From a virus, in the IMG/VR virus record IMGVR_UViG_3300045107_000878, positions 1-32,678 of that record: a stretch of DNA of 32,678 nucleotides. One strand, 5' to 3'. The notes below the pieces were generated by a model, which did no database searches, was not told the origin of the DNA, and worked only from the letters and a program-made list of their open reading frames with translations. Both the position numbers and the translations under genes were made by a program. This document shows, in pieces, positions 7,573 through 15,431 of this stretch (position 1 is its first letter; each line of letters begins with the position of its first letter).

Positions 7573-8005
7573 TTGGACTCGCGAACAGGTCGAGGAACGG
7601 CTGATCGAAGCTGCCGACGTCATGATGCGTCTGCCCGAGGTTCGGGTGCAGGGCTACTTCTCGGTGTGGCCGAAGATCGTGCATGAGTTCGCTGATCTCG
7701 TCGGTCAGGAGCCGCCGTGCATGAAGCGTCCGCCGCCCTTGCCCGACGCCATCAGCCGCATGGAGGCGACGCTGCCCTGGCTTAGATGGCTGGAACCCGA
7801 CGATGCCCGGCTTGTATGGGCGCGCGCCGAGGGCACGCCGTGGAAGCCGATCTGCTGGCGCTTTGGGATCTCCCGCGCCACCGCGTGCCGTCGCTGGGAG
7901 TACAGCCTCAGCGTCATCACCTGGAAGCTCAACGGACAGAAAGTACCGGCGAAGCGCTCGCGCGCCTTCCTCGTCGACCGCGTGCGGTCGTCAAGTTCAT
8001 TTTGA
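7565..8005 (+). CDS. DUF6362-like phage protein with HTH-like C-terminal half
   Basis: 146 residues from ATG 7565 (MADWTREQVEERLIEAADVM), overlapping the previous gene by 8 nt. The first half resembles the DUF6362 helical region (MMRLPEV, WPKIVHEFAD). The second half reads like a sigma-factor-type helix-turn-helix: RLVWARAEGTPWKPICWRF followed by GISRATACRRWEYSL, that is a helix, a turn and a recognition helix rich in Arg. Phage families with this layout may be late-gene regulators, but that is inference. The last residues (VRSSSSF) differ in character from the rest and the stop lies next to the GAGACA repeats at 8011, so the very C-terminus may have been altered by an insertion. Confidence 0.65.
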   Translation: MADWTREQVEERLIEAADVMMRLPEVRVQGYFSVWPKIVHEFADLVGQEPPCMKRPPPLPDAISRMEATLPWLRWLEPDDARLVWARAEGTPWKPICWRFGISRATACRRWEYSLSVITWKLNGQKVPAKRSRAFLVDRVRSSSSF

Positions 8006-8398
8006 TGCGTGAGACAATTTTTGCTGAGACATTTCCCGGCGAGACACAGATCGGCGATTTGGGCTAGTTCTCGGGTATGCTCGGGCGAGCCGCGTGCGGC
8101 GACGACCACCGACCGGCGATGCACGGTTCCTCCCTGGCCGAAATCGTATGCTGGCGGCAATGGCGCGACGCTTGCCCAGTGACGGCGCCGAAATAGGCCA
8201 TTTCGTTTCGCCAGCATCCTCGCGCTCGTGAATCCAAACACTTAGGCGTCTGCGTGCCTCGGCGATGGCGAAGCCGCCGGTCGGGGGCGTTTCGTTTCGA
8301 GCGCATTGACGAAGCGGGACCCGTTTCGCCGGCGCAGCACAACGGCGGGCTTTCGCGACCGCCGGATCAGATCCTTCACCCATCGCACCGGACCGACC
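8006..8398. other. 393-bp non-coding gap, possible insertion-element remnant or regulatory region
   Basis: No convincing gene lies here on either strand; minus-strand ORFs run through it but continue antisense into the methyltransferase gene. Notable content: GAGACA at 8011, 8026 and 8041, exactly 15 bp apart; TTTCGTTTCG at 8201 and again at 8290; and a run of lower GC around 8011-8035. Multiple short direct repeats at regular spacing are typical of the ends of IS21-family elements, and the text of this region looks to me like such an end, but no transposase is present and I see no second end in the window. It could equally hold operators and a promoter for the methyltransferase gene. Confidence 0.4.
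8011..8046. repeat. Three GAGACA direct repeats with exact 15-bp period
   Basis: GAGACA begins at 8011, 8026 and 8041. The intervening bases differ between units apart from the first two, which share a T-rich part after the hexamer (AATTTTT and TTTCCC). The array begins 5 bases after the stop of the DUF6362-like gene. Either a protein-binding array or the multiple terminal repeats of an insertion sequence end. Confidence 0.5.
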
Positions 8399-9721
8399 AT
8401 GGACGTCGTCGAAACGCCGATCGACAAGCTTGTGCCCTATGCGCGCAACCCGCGCCGCAACGAGGAGGCTGTCGCCACGGTCGCCGCCTCGCTGGCCGAG
8501 TTCGGCTGGCGACAGCCGATCGTCGTCGACGAGGACATGGTGATCGTCGTCGGCCACACCCGGTACGAGGCGGCCAAGCGCCTCGGCATGACGAGCGTGC
8601 CGGTGCATGTCGCCCATGGCCTGACGCCGGCGCAGCTGCGCGCCTACCGGCTGATGGACAACCGCTCGCATCAGAATGCGAGCTGGGATGACGAGCTGCT
8701 CAAGCTCGAACTGGCCGATCTGAAGCTCGACGAGTTCGACCTGGCGCTGACCGGTTTCGAGGACGACGAACTGGCCCGTCTCCTGGCCGAGGCGCCCGGC
8801 GAGGGGCTGGTGGACGAAGACGAGGTTCCGGAACCGCCCGCCACGCCCGTCACCCGCCGCGGCGATCTCTGGATCCTCGGGGACCACCGCCTGCTCTGCG
8901 GAGACTCGACTTCGGTCGAGGACGTCACCCGCCTGATGAACGGCGAACGCGCCGCACTGTTTGCGACCGATCCACCCTATCTCGTCGACTATGACGGCAC
9001 CAACCATCCGACGAAGAAGAACGCGTCCGCCCGCGCCAAGAAGATCGCGAACAAGGACTGGTCCGAGGACTACATCGAGCAGAAGCACTGGGACGATTCA
9101 TCTCAGGGGCCGCAGTTCTATGAAGCGTTCATGCAGGTCGCCATCGACTGCGCCATCAAGGAGGACGCGGCCTGGTATTGCTGGCATGCCTCGCGGCGCC
9201 AGGCGATGCTGGAAGCCTGCTGGTCGAAGTTCGACGTTCTGCATCACCAGCAGATCATCTGGGCCAAGAGCCGTCCGGTGCTCACGCGCTCGATCATGCT
9301 GTGGGCGCACGAGCCCTGCCTGTTCGGCTGGCGCTCGGGCAACAAGCCGCGCGTCAATCGCGAAGGCTTCGAGAACTGGCCGACGACGGTGTGGTCCATC
9401 CCGTCGAGCGAGATCGAGACGCGCGAGCACCCGACCTCGAAACCGGTGCGCGTGTTCACGCTGCCGATGGAGCTGCACACCGTGCCGGGGGAAATCTGCT
9501 ACGAGCCCTTCTCGGGCTCGGGCTCGCAGATCATCGCGGGCGAGCGCACGGGGAGACGCGTCTACGGCCTCGAACTCTCCGAGACCTTTTGTGACGTGAT
9601 CGTCAACCGCTGGCAGGCCTTCACGGGGAAATCGGCAAGGCTGGAGGGCGAGAATCGCAGCTTCGACAAGGTGAAGACCGAGCGCATCGGCGCTCGTGAC
9701 GGCGATCAGGACGCCGCATGA
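8399..9721 (+). CDS. DNA methyltransferase with N-terminal ParB-like domain
   Basis: 440 residues from ATG 8399. An in-frame TTG at 8306 would add 31 residues of arginine-rich sequence; 8399 is preferred because ParB-like domains usually begin just before the VETPIDKLVPYARNPR segment. Residues 1-100 are ParB/sulfiredoxin-like (FGWRQPIVVDE, VVGHTRYEAAKRLG). The methyltransferase has DPPY at 191-194 before FSGSG at 371-375, the order of beta-class amino-methyltransferases acting on adenine N6 or cytosine N4. No restriction gene is adjacent, so it is an orphan phage enzyme that probably protects the phage genome or marks it; the target site cannot be read from sequence. The next gene overlaps by ATGA. 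Confidence 0.85.
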   Translation: MDVVETPIDKLVPYARNPRRNEEAVATVAASLAEFGWRQPIVVDEDMVIVVGHTRYEAAKRLGMTSVPVHVAHGLTPAQLRAYRLMDNRSHQNASWDDELLKLELADLKLDEFDLALTGFEDDELARLLAEAPGEGLVDEDEVPEPPATPVTRRGDLWILGDHRLLCGDSTSVEDVTRLMNGERAALFATDPPYLVDYDGTNHPTKKNASARAKKIANKDWSEDYIEQKHWDDSSQGPQFYEAFMQVAIDCAIKEDAAWYCWHASRRQAMLEACWSKFDVLHHQQIIWAKSRPVLTRSIMLWAHEPCLFGWRSGNKPRVNREGFENWPTTVWSIPSSEIETREHPTSKPVRVFTLPMELHTVPGEICYEPFSGSGSQIIAGERTGRRVYGLELSETFCDVIVNRWQAFTGKSARLEGENRSFDKVKTERIGARDGDQDAA

Positions 9722-9939
9722 TGCAGTCCCGCCGAATGTCCTTGATCGAGGCGTTGAGCAATGTCGCGATCGGTTACGGCGTGGCCGTGCTGACCCAGAT
9801 CGCGGTATTCCCGCTGTTCGATCTGCAGGCGTCCCTGAGCGACAATCTGTTGATCGGCGCTCTGTTCACGCTGGTATCGGTGGCGCGCAGCTATACCGTG
9901 CGGCGCATGTTCGAGAGGATGCGCTCTTGGAATGCATAA
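9718..9939 (+). CDS. DUF7220-like small membrane protein
   Basis: 73 residues from ATG 9718 (overlapping the methyltransferase stop as ATGA; a second ATG at 9721 is possible). Two hydrophobic segments are visible: about residues 13-30 (NVAIGYGVAVLTQIAVFP) and 43-57 (LLIGALFTLVSVARS), followed by a basic tail (YTVRRMFERMR). This matches the DUF7220 family of short two-helix phage membrane proteins. Holin activity or superinfection effects are conceivable but unsupported. It is the last plus-strand gene before a minus-strand cluster. Confidence 0.7.
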   Translation: MMQSRRMSLIEALSNVAIGYGVAVLTQIAVFPLFDLQASLSDNLLIGALFTLVSVARSYTVRRMFERMRSWNA

Positions 9940-9946
9940 GCGAAAC

Positions 9947-9974
9947 GCCGCCGCCCATGGCGGGCAGCGGCGGC
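9947..9974. terminator. GC-rich hairpin between convergent genes
   Basis: GCCGCCGC at 9947-9954 pairs with GCGGCGGC at 9967-9974, with further partial pairing inside (CC/GG). It lies between the stop of the plus-strand gene ending at 9939 and the end of the minus-strand gene at 9992. There is no clear T-run on either side, so a bidirectional terminator is plausible but not secure. Confidence 0.35.
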
Positions 9975-9991
9975 TCAGTGAGGATGGCGTG

Positions 9992-10237
9992 TCAGCGGGT
10001 GGTCGTTCCGAGCAGCTTCGCCCGGAAGTCGGCGCCCATCGGCCGGCTCTCGCCCACGGTGCGGCCGGCCCGGAGCGCGCCGGCACGGCCGACAAAATAG
10101 AAGCCGACCTGCTCGCCGGTTTCCCGGCGCGTTCGCGTGAGGACCGTGTAGCGGGTCGAGCGTGCATCAGCGATGATCGCTTCGCCTCGGTGCTGCAGGG
10201 CGGCGACGAGACGGTCGTGGATGGTGATCCTTGCCAT
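9992..10237 (-). CDS. Hypothetical protein (81 aa), last gene of minus-strand cluster
   Basis: On the minus strand from ATG at 10237 down to 9992. The start is preceded by GAGGGCTGAGG, which includes the stop of the upstream DUF3489 gene, so the two are coupled. The product (MARITIHDRLVAALQHRGEA) has a beta-rich middle (TRYTVLTRTRRETGEQVGFY) and a basic tail with ADFRAKLL. I do not recognise the family. No membrane segment, cysteine or catalytic pattern is seen. Confidence 0.5.
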   Translation of the reverse strand: MARITIHDRLVAALQHRGEAIIADARSTRYTVLTRTRRETGEQVGFYFVGRAGALRAGRTVGESRPMGADFRAKLLGTTTR

Positions 10238-10241
10238 AGCC

Positions 10242-10787
10242 TCAGCCCTCCCGGCTGAGGCGGTAGACCCGACCGCGTCCGTCGACCTTCTCGGAGGTCA
10301 CGTCGAGCCCGAGCTTCTTCTTGAGCGCCCCGGCGATGGCGCCGCGCACGGTGTGCGGCTGCCACCCGAATGCGGCGGCGATCTCGGCGACGGTTGCTCC
10401 GTCTGCTCCCTGCAGCATGGCGATCAGCTGGGCCTGCTTGCTGCCTTCGCGGGCATTTGGCTTCGATGGCGTCTTGACGGCAGCATGATCGCTTTGCGTC
10501 GACTCCGCAGCGTCACGCGGGGCCTCCGGCTCGATGCCGATGGCGGCGAGCCCGTGCTCGGTGATGGCGAGTGTGACGCCGTGGCCGTCGCCGGTCTCGC
10601 GCCAGATGTGTTCGCCGATGCGCGTGTCGGCATCGATCTCTTCGAGCAGGCCCTGCTTGAGGAGCGAAGCAATCACTTTCTGCGCTGCGCCGCCCTTGAG
10701 GTTCTTCGGGAGCGGTAGAGCCAGCATGTTCGCGCGCTGTGCGGCGGCGCTGAGGACGATCGTCTGTGTGTCGGAGAGTTTGGTCAT
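10242..10787 (-). CDS. DUF3489 protein with HTH-like C-terminal domain
   Basis: 181 residues on the minus strand from ATG 10787, preceded by an AAGGA ribosome site. The N-terminal part (MTKLSDTQTIVLSAAAQRAN ... LKGGAAQKVIASLLKQGLLE) is a winged-helix-like unit often seen with DUF3489. A linker rich in Ala, Ser and Pro spans about 90-115. The C-terminal DUF3489 domain (SKQAQLIAMLQGADGATVAEIAAAFGWQPHTVRGAI) reads as a helix-turn-helix. Such proteins are common in alphaproteobacterial phages and genomic islands and are thought to be DNA-binding; no target is known. A regulator or modifier acting between early and late modules is plausible, but this is inference from position and strand. Confidence 0.75.
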   Translation of the reverse strand: MTKLSDTQTIVLSAAAQRANMLALPLPKNLKGGAAQKVIASLLKQGLLEEIDADTRIGEHIWRETGDGHGVTLAITEHGLAAIGIEPEAPRDAAESTQSDHAAVKTPSKPNAREGSKQAQLIAMLQGADGATVAEIAAAFGWQPHTVRGAIAGALKKKLGLDVTSEKVDGRGRVYRLSREG

Positions 10788-10889
10788 GGGGCAATCCTTA
10801 TTCAGGCGAGGCTCGCGACCATCGCGGACCTTCTACTGCCCCGAGCCCCGAGGGCGAGCCCATCGGGGCGAAGCCGGGAAGCAGTGCGC

Positions 10890-11111
10890 CTAATCGGCGT
10901 GCTCGCCCTCCTTGAAGGCGGCGTCGGTGATGCGCTTCAGGAGTTCGGCGTAGTGGCTGAGCGTTCCGACATGGCCCCAGTTGATCTCGTCGGGGCTGGT
11001 GTCGAAATGGTCGTCGCTCAGCGCCTGAATGCGCTCCAGCATCGCGTCGATCTCCGCCTTCTTGGCGGTGAAAGCGTCGAGTGCGGAAGCGGTGTTTCGG
11101 GACTTGGTCAT
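10890..11111 (-). CDS. Hypothetical small acidic helical protein (73 aa), first gene of minus-strand cluster
   Basis: Minus strand from ATG 11111 with GGAGACCGTC just upstream. The product (MTKSRNTASALDAFTAKKAE) is helical, with an acidic core (DHFDTSPDEINWGHVG) and an acidic end (EGEHAD). I recognise no domain. It lies 102 bp upstream of the DUF3489 gene on the same strand; that gap (10788-10889) holds GC-rich self-complementary sequence but no gene. The promoter of the cluster should lie in 11112-11258. Confidence 0.5.
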   Translation of the reverse strand: MTKSRNTASALDAFTAKKAEIDAMLERIQALSDDHFDTSPDEINWGHVGTLSHYAELLKRITDAAFKEGEHAD

Positions 11112-11258
11112 GACGGTCTCCAGCGCTTGATGGTGACCCCATACAGGCTCTGATCGGCACCCTCATCAAGTCGATAAGTGCATCATTTCATTGCTTTTTC
11201 TGCAGTGATAGCGGGGCTCCCGACATGACCTGATCTTGCCCGGGAGCGGCCCCCGTTC
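11112..11258. promoter_or_regulatory. Divergent intergenic region; likely promoters, possible cos-like region upstream of terminase
   Basis: The 147-bp gap separates the minus-strand cluster from the terminase genes. It contains the most A+T-rich stretch nearby (about 11165-11212), as expected for divergent promoters, but I find no clear -35/-10 pair. Just before the terminase start, GCTCCCG at 11216-11222 is complementary to CGGGAGC at 11241-11247 across an 18-base loop, with flanking GGG and CCCC runs. In lambda the cos site lies directly upstream of Nu1; with a Nu1/A-type terminase here the same position is the first place to look. That is inference from gene order. Confidence 0.35.
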
Positions 11259-11828
11259 ATGGCGACCAATACCCAACCCATCGCGGTCATCGCCCGGCTC
11301 CTGGACCTGACCGAAAGGCGGGTCCAGCAGCTGGCGCGCGACGGGATCATCCCGGCGTCAGCTCGCACCGGCCCCGAACGTGGGCGCTACGACCTCGTCG
11401 GCACGGTGCGCGGCTATGTGCGCTACCTGCGCGAGCTGGCGACGCGGTCGCAGACGGGCGCCGCGGATTTCGGTGTCGAGCGCGCCCGGCTGATCAAGGC
11501 CAAGGCCGATCTCGCCGAAATGGACGCAGCTGTCCGGCGCGGCGACCTCTTGCCGGCCGCTCAGGTCGAGGAGGCGTGGATCGCCGTGCTGGCCCGCCTG
11601 CGCGCGCGTTTGCTGGTCCTGCCCGACAGGCTGGCGCCGCTGGTCCATGAGGAGTCCACCATTGCCGGCACGCGCGCGCAGATCCGCGACGCGATCACCG
11701 AAGCGCTCGCGGAACTCGCCAGCCTCCCGGCCATCGCCGTTGATGCTGAAGGGGCCGGCGCGGCTGGCGCAGGCGACGCGCAAGGCGCTGACGATCCTGG
11801 CGCCGCCGCCGACCCTGACGATCAGTGA
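11259..11828 (+). CDS. Terminase small subunit, Nu1-like
   Basis: 189 residues from ATG 11259. The N-terminus (IAVIARLLDLTERRVQQLARDGI) is a winged helix-turn-helix as in lambda Nu1, which binds cos DNA. The middle has RARLIKAKADLAEMDAAVRRGDLLPAAQVEEAW, the helical coiled segment typical of Phage_Nu1 proteins, then a helical part that contacts the large subunit. The last 30 residues are Ala/Gly/Asp low complexity and overlap the large-subunit gene by 86 nt in another frame, so their composition may be set by the overlap. It recognises the packaging site and recruits the large subunit. Confidence 0.8.
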   Translation: MATNTQPIAVIARLLDLTERRVQQLARDGIIPASARTGPERGRYDLVGTVRGYVRYLRELATRSQTGAADFGVERARLIKAKADLAEMDAAVRRGDLLPAAQVEEAWIAVLARLRARLLVLPDRLAPLVHEESTIAGTRAQIRDAITEALAELASLPAIAVDAEGAGAAGAGDAQGADDPGAAADPDDQ

Positions 11829-13719
11829 GTGGGCCGACGCCAGGCGCCGCCTGAGTTCCGAAGCCAGCGCCGAGCCCGGCCGCTGGCGCACCGAGCGGGC
11901 CATCTACCAGCGCGGCATCATGGACGCGATCTCCGATCCGGCGGTCGAAAGCGTCGTCGTGATGTCGTCGAGCCAGACCGGCAAAACGGAGGTGCTGCTC
12001 AACACCGTTGCATTCCACATCGACCAGGACCCGGCGCCGGTGATGGTGGTGATGCCGACGGAACGCGATGCGGAGACCTGGTCGAAGGACCGTTTCTCGC
12101 CGATGGCGCGCGATACGCCCTGTCTGCATGGGCGCATCTCGGATCCGAAGTCGCGGGACGGTTCGAACAAGATCCTGCACAAGAAGTTTCCCGGCGGGCA
12201 TCTGACCATCGTCGGCGCCAATGCACCCTCGGGGCTGGCCAGCCGGCCGATCCGCATCCTCCTGTGCGACGAGGTCGACCGCTATCCGTTCAGCGCCGGC
12301 GCCGAGGGCGATCCGGTCAATCTGGCGAAGAAGCGCACGGTCACCTTCTGGAACCGCAAGATCGTCCTGGTCTCGACGCCGACCATCCGTGGCGCGAGCC
12401 GGATCGAGACCGCCTATGCCGAAAGCGACAGGCGCCGCTTCTTCGTGCCGTGCCCGGAATGCGGCGAGCATCAAACGCTGGTCTGGGAGCAGGTTCGCTG
12501 GGACCGCGAGGCGGACGGCGCCCACCGGCCGGAGACCGCGCGATACCAATGCCGCCATTGTGGCGCGCATTGGAGCGACGCCGAACGCTGGGCCGCCGTA
12601 CGCAGGGGCGAATGGCGGGCCGAGGCGGCCTTCGATGGCATCGCCGGCTTTCACCTGAACGAGGTCTACTCCTCCTGGGTCCGTCTGGAAGCCATGGTGC
12701 GCACCTTTCTGTCAGCGAAGGATCACGGCGACGAGGCGATGAAGACCTTCGTCAACACCTCGCTGGGCGAAACCTGGGTCGAGACGGGTGAAGCGCCGGA
12801 CTGGCAGCGGCTCTACGATCGCAGGGAGAGCTGGCCGGCCGGCACGGTGCCGATGGGTGGTTTGTTTCTCACCGCCGGCGCCGACGTCCAGAAGGATCGC
12901 ATCGAGGTCGATGTCTGGGCATGGGGGCGCGGGCTGGAGAGCTGGCTCGTCGACCACATCGTCATCGAGGGCGGCCCCGAACATGCCGCCGCCTGGTCCG
13001 CGTTGGACGGTCTCTTGGGCCGCACCTGGCCGCACGCCTCTGGGGTGGCGATGGGCCTGTCGCGTCTCGCGATCGACACCGGCTTCGAGGCGCCGTCGGT
13101 CTACGGCTGGGCCCGGCGCGCCGGCTTCGCGCAGGTGGCGCCGGTCAAGGGTGTCGAGGGTTTCAACCGGGCGAGCCCGGTCTCCGGGCCGACCTTTGTC
13201 GATGCGACAGCCGGCGGCAAGCGACTGCGGCGCGGCGCGCGGCTGTGGTCGGTCGCGGTCTCGACTTTCAAGGCCGAGACCTATCGCTACCTCCGGCTCG
13301 AACGGCCGACCGACGAGGAGCGTGCCGGAGGCGCGCGCTTTCCTGCAGGGACCATCCACTTGCCGGCTTGGGCCGACAGCGAGTGGTGCAAGCAGTTCGT
13401 CGCCGAGCAGCTGGTGACGGTGAAGACCAGGCGCGGGTTTCAGCGGCTCGAATGGCAGAAGCTGCGCGAACGCAACGAGGCGCTGGATTGCCGGGTCTAT
13501 GCGCGAGCCGCCGCCTGGATCGCCGGCGCCGACCGCTGGGGCGAGGAGAAATGGCGTGATCTCGAACGCCAGGTCGGCTCGCTCGATCGACGCGACACAG
13601 CGGCGCCAGAGACCACGGCCTCTGACCCCGGCGCGCCAGAGATCGCCTCCGCGGGTCTGGTGCGACGAGCACCAGCCCGGCGCGGCCGACGGGTGTTCAC
13701 GCCCAGCTATCTGAGTTGA
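11743..13719 (+). CDS. Terminase large subunit, GpA-like
   Basis: 658 residues from ATG 11743; the longer open frame upstream reads through the small subunit gene and is low quality. A Walker A-like SSSQTGKT is at 75-82, Walker B LLCDE with D176-E177, a Cys4 zinc unit at C237, C240, C270 and C273 (CPECG, CRHCG), and the nuclease segment opens with LTAGADVQKDRIEVDVWAWG around D381. This is the Phage_GpA family that drives DNA into the prohead and cuts at cos; lambda gpA is about 640 residues. A basic C-terminal tail (VRRAPARRGRRVFTPSYLS) may dock to the portal. No strong Shine-Dalgarno is seen, consistent with coupling to the small subunit. Confidence 0.9.
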   Translation: MLKGPARLAQATRKALTILAPPPTLTISEWADARRRLSSEASAEPGRWRTERAIYQRGIMDAISDPAVESVVVMSSSQTGKTEVLLNTVAFHIDQDPAPVMVVMPTERDAETWSKDRFSPMARDTPCLHGRISDPKSRDGSNKILHKKFPGGHLTIVGANAPSGLASRPIRILLCDEVDRYPFSAGAEGDPVNLAKKRTVTFWNRKIVLVSTPTIRGASRIETAYAESDRRRFFVPCPECGEHQTLVWEQVRWDREADGAHRPETARYQCRHCGAHWSDAERWAAVRRGEWRAEAAFDGIAGFHLNEVYSSWVRLEAMVRTFLSAKDHGDEAMKTFVNTSLGETWVETGEAPDWQRLYDRRESWPAGTVPMGGLFLTAGADVQKDRIEVDVWAWGRGLESWLVDHIVIEGGPEHAAAWSALDGLLGRTWPHASGVAMGLSRLAIDTGFEAPSVYGWARRAGFAQVAPVKGVEGFNRASPVSGPTFVDATAGGKRLRRGARLWSVAVSTFKAETYRYLRLERPTDEERAGGARFPAGTIHLPAWADSEWCKQFVAEQLVTVKTRRGFQRLEWQKLRERNEALDCRVYARAAAWIAGADRWGEEKWRDLERQVGSLDRRDTAAPETTASDPGAPEIASAGLVRRAPARRGRRVFTPSYLS

Positions 13720-13729
13720 GACCGAGACC

Positions 13730-13942
13730 ATGACGCTTGAGGACATGATCGCGCGCCGCGATGCGCTGCTCGCCGCCCGATGGCGCGGCGTGCGCACCGT
13801 CGAGGTCGAGGGGCGCCGCATCACCTATGCGAGCGATGCCGAAATGGCGGCCGCCCTCGGCGACCTCGAACGGCGGATCGCCGAGGAGCAAACCGGCGCG
13901 CGCCGTCGCATCATTCGCACGACGGCAAGCAAGGGGCTCTGA
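13730..13942 (+). CDS. gpW-like head-tail joining protein
   Basis: 70 residues from ATG 13730, 10 bases after the terminase stop. The pattern LEDMIARRDALLAARWRGVR, then VEVEGRRITYASDAEMAAAL and a C-terminal helix with basic end (RRRIIRTTASKGL) fits the short gpW-type head-tail joiners; lambda gpW is 68 residues. Position between terminase and portal is the lambda order (A, W, B). It should occupy the portal ring after DNA filling and form the site for the FII-like connector. The next gene begins 4 bases on. Confidence 0.8.
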   Translation: MTLEDMIARRDALLAARWRGVRTVEVEGRRITYASDAEMAAALGDLERRIAEEQTGARRRIIRTTASKGL

Positions 13943-13945
13943 CTC

Positions 13946-15424
13946 GTGCTGGAATCGATCACACGGTGGCGCCGCCGCATCGGCGCTCTGGTGGGCGGCT
14001 TTGAAGCGGGACAGGGAAGCCGAAGGCTGCGGCACTTCCAGCCGAGCCGGGCGCATCTCAACACGCTGATCGCGGCCGCCGGTGCCGACATCACCGCGCG
14101 CGCCCGATGGCTGGTCCGCAACAACGGCTATGCGGCGAACGCCATCGAGAGTTGGGCCGGCAATGTGGTCGGCGACGGCATCAAGCCGTCGTCCCTGATC
14201 GCCGATGCCGATCTCAAGGCGCGCGTGCAGCGACTCTGGCTCGATTGGACCGACGACAGCGACGCCGAGGGGTTCACCGATTTCTACGGCCAGCAGCGGC
14301 GCGCCGCGCGCGAGGTATTCATTGCCGGCGAGGTGTTCTTCCGCTTCCGTCCGCGCCGGCCCGAGGACGGGCTCATGGTGCCGCTGCAGCTGCAGATGAT
14401 CCCCTCCGAGATGCTGCCGCTCTCGCGCAATGAGCAGGTGGCGGGCGGCAATGTCATTCGCCAGGGCATCGAATTCGACCGTATCGGCAGGCGTGTGGCC
14501 TACCATTTCCTGCGCCGCCATCCGGGCGACGTGACCGATCCGGGCCTCTCCGGCGAGACGGTGCGGGTGCCGGCATCCGAGGTCATCCACGTCATCGATC
14601 CGGTCGATGCGGGGCAGTTGCGCGGGATTTCCCGCTTCGCGCCGGGCATCGTGAAGCTGTTCCTGCTCGACCAGTACGACGACGCGGAGCTCGACCGAAA
14701 GAAGGTCGCGGCGATGCACGCGCTGTTCATCACCACACCGGCGCCGGCGGAGCCCTTCGACATCGCCGAGAGCGACGAAGGCGGCGAGCGGACGATGGAT
14801 CTGCAGCCCGGCCAGATCGTGATGCTGGAGCCGGGCGAGGAGGTGCAGACCTCGGCGCCGGCGGATGTTGGCCAGACCTACGAACCGTTCCAATACCGCA
14901 CGCTGCTGCAGGTCTCGGCGGCGCTCGGCATTCCGTATGCGTATCTGTCGAACGACATGCTGAAAGCGAACTACTCGAACTCGCGGCTCGCGCTCCTCGA
15001 GTTTCGCCGCCGCATCGAGGCCTATCAGCACTCGGTCATGGTCTGGCAGATCTGCCGACGGGTCTGGGCGCGCTGGGTCGATACGGCGGTCATGGCGGGC
15101 GCGATTGCCTTGCCCGATTACGAACAGCAGCGGCGCGCCTGGCTCGGCTGTTCCTGGCTGCCGCCCAAATGGGACTGGGTCGATCCGCTGAAGGACGCCC
15201 GCGCCGAGATCGAACAGATCGAGGCGGGGCTGAAGAGCCGGACGCAGGCGCTCGCCGAGCGCGGCTATGACGCCGATCAGGTCGATGCCGAGATTGCTGC
15301 GGATCGTGCGCGAGAGCGTCAGCTTGGCCTCTCCTTCGGCAGCGCCTCATCCGACCCGAAACTGATGACCGATGCTCAAGAGGCAGCACCAGCGGACAAC
15401 CAGGCGAACGTCGCCGCCGACTGA
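13946..15424 (+). CDS. Portal protein, lambda family
   Basis: 492 residues from GTG 13946, chosen because AAGGGG at 13931-13936 lies 9 bases upstream and the gene begins straight after the gpW stop. The sequence shows the lambda portal pattern: ARWLVRNNGYAANAIESWAG near the N-terminus, a stretch FRPRRPEDGLMVPLQLQMIP, then VIHVIDPVDAGQLRGISRFA and YAYLSNDMLKANYSNSRLAL, the last being highly typical of this family. It forms the dodecameric ring at one vertex through which DNA enters. The C-terminal 60 residues are helical and acidic and probably disordered. The protease gene starts 7 bases after the stop. Confidence 0.9.
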   Translation: MLESITRWRRRIGALVGGFEAGQGSRRLRHFQPSRAHLNTLIAAAGADITARARWLVRNNGYAANAIESWAGNVVGDGIKPSSLIADADLKARVQRLWLDWTDDSDAEGFTDFYGQQRRAAREVFIAGEVFFRFRPRRPEDGLMVPLQLQMIPSEMLPLSRNEQVAGGNVIRQGIEFDRIGRRVAYHFLRRHPGDVTDPGLSGETVRVPASEVIHVIDPVDAGQLRGISRFAPGIVKLFLLDQYDDAELDRKKVAAMHALFITTPAPAEPFDIAESDEGGERTMDLQPGQIVMLEPGEEVQTSAPADVGQTYEPFQYRTLLQVSAALGIPYAYLSNDMLKANYSNSRLALLEFRRRIEAYQHSVMVWQICRRVWARWVDTAVMAGAIALPDYEQQRRAWLGCSWLPPKWDWVDPLKDARAEIEQIEAGLKSRTQALAERGYDADQVDAEIAADRARERQLGLSFGSASSDPKLMTDAQEAAPADNQANVAAD

Positions 15425-15431
15425 GGTTTCC

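Noticed and set aside
7997-9088. 363-residue minus-strand open frame spanning the gap at 8006-8398
   Set aside because: Runs antisense through the methyltransferase; its end falls in the GAGACA repeats. Read as part of a possible insertion remnant rather than a gene.
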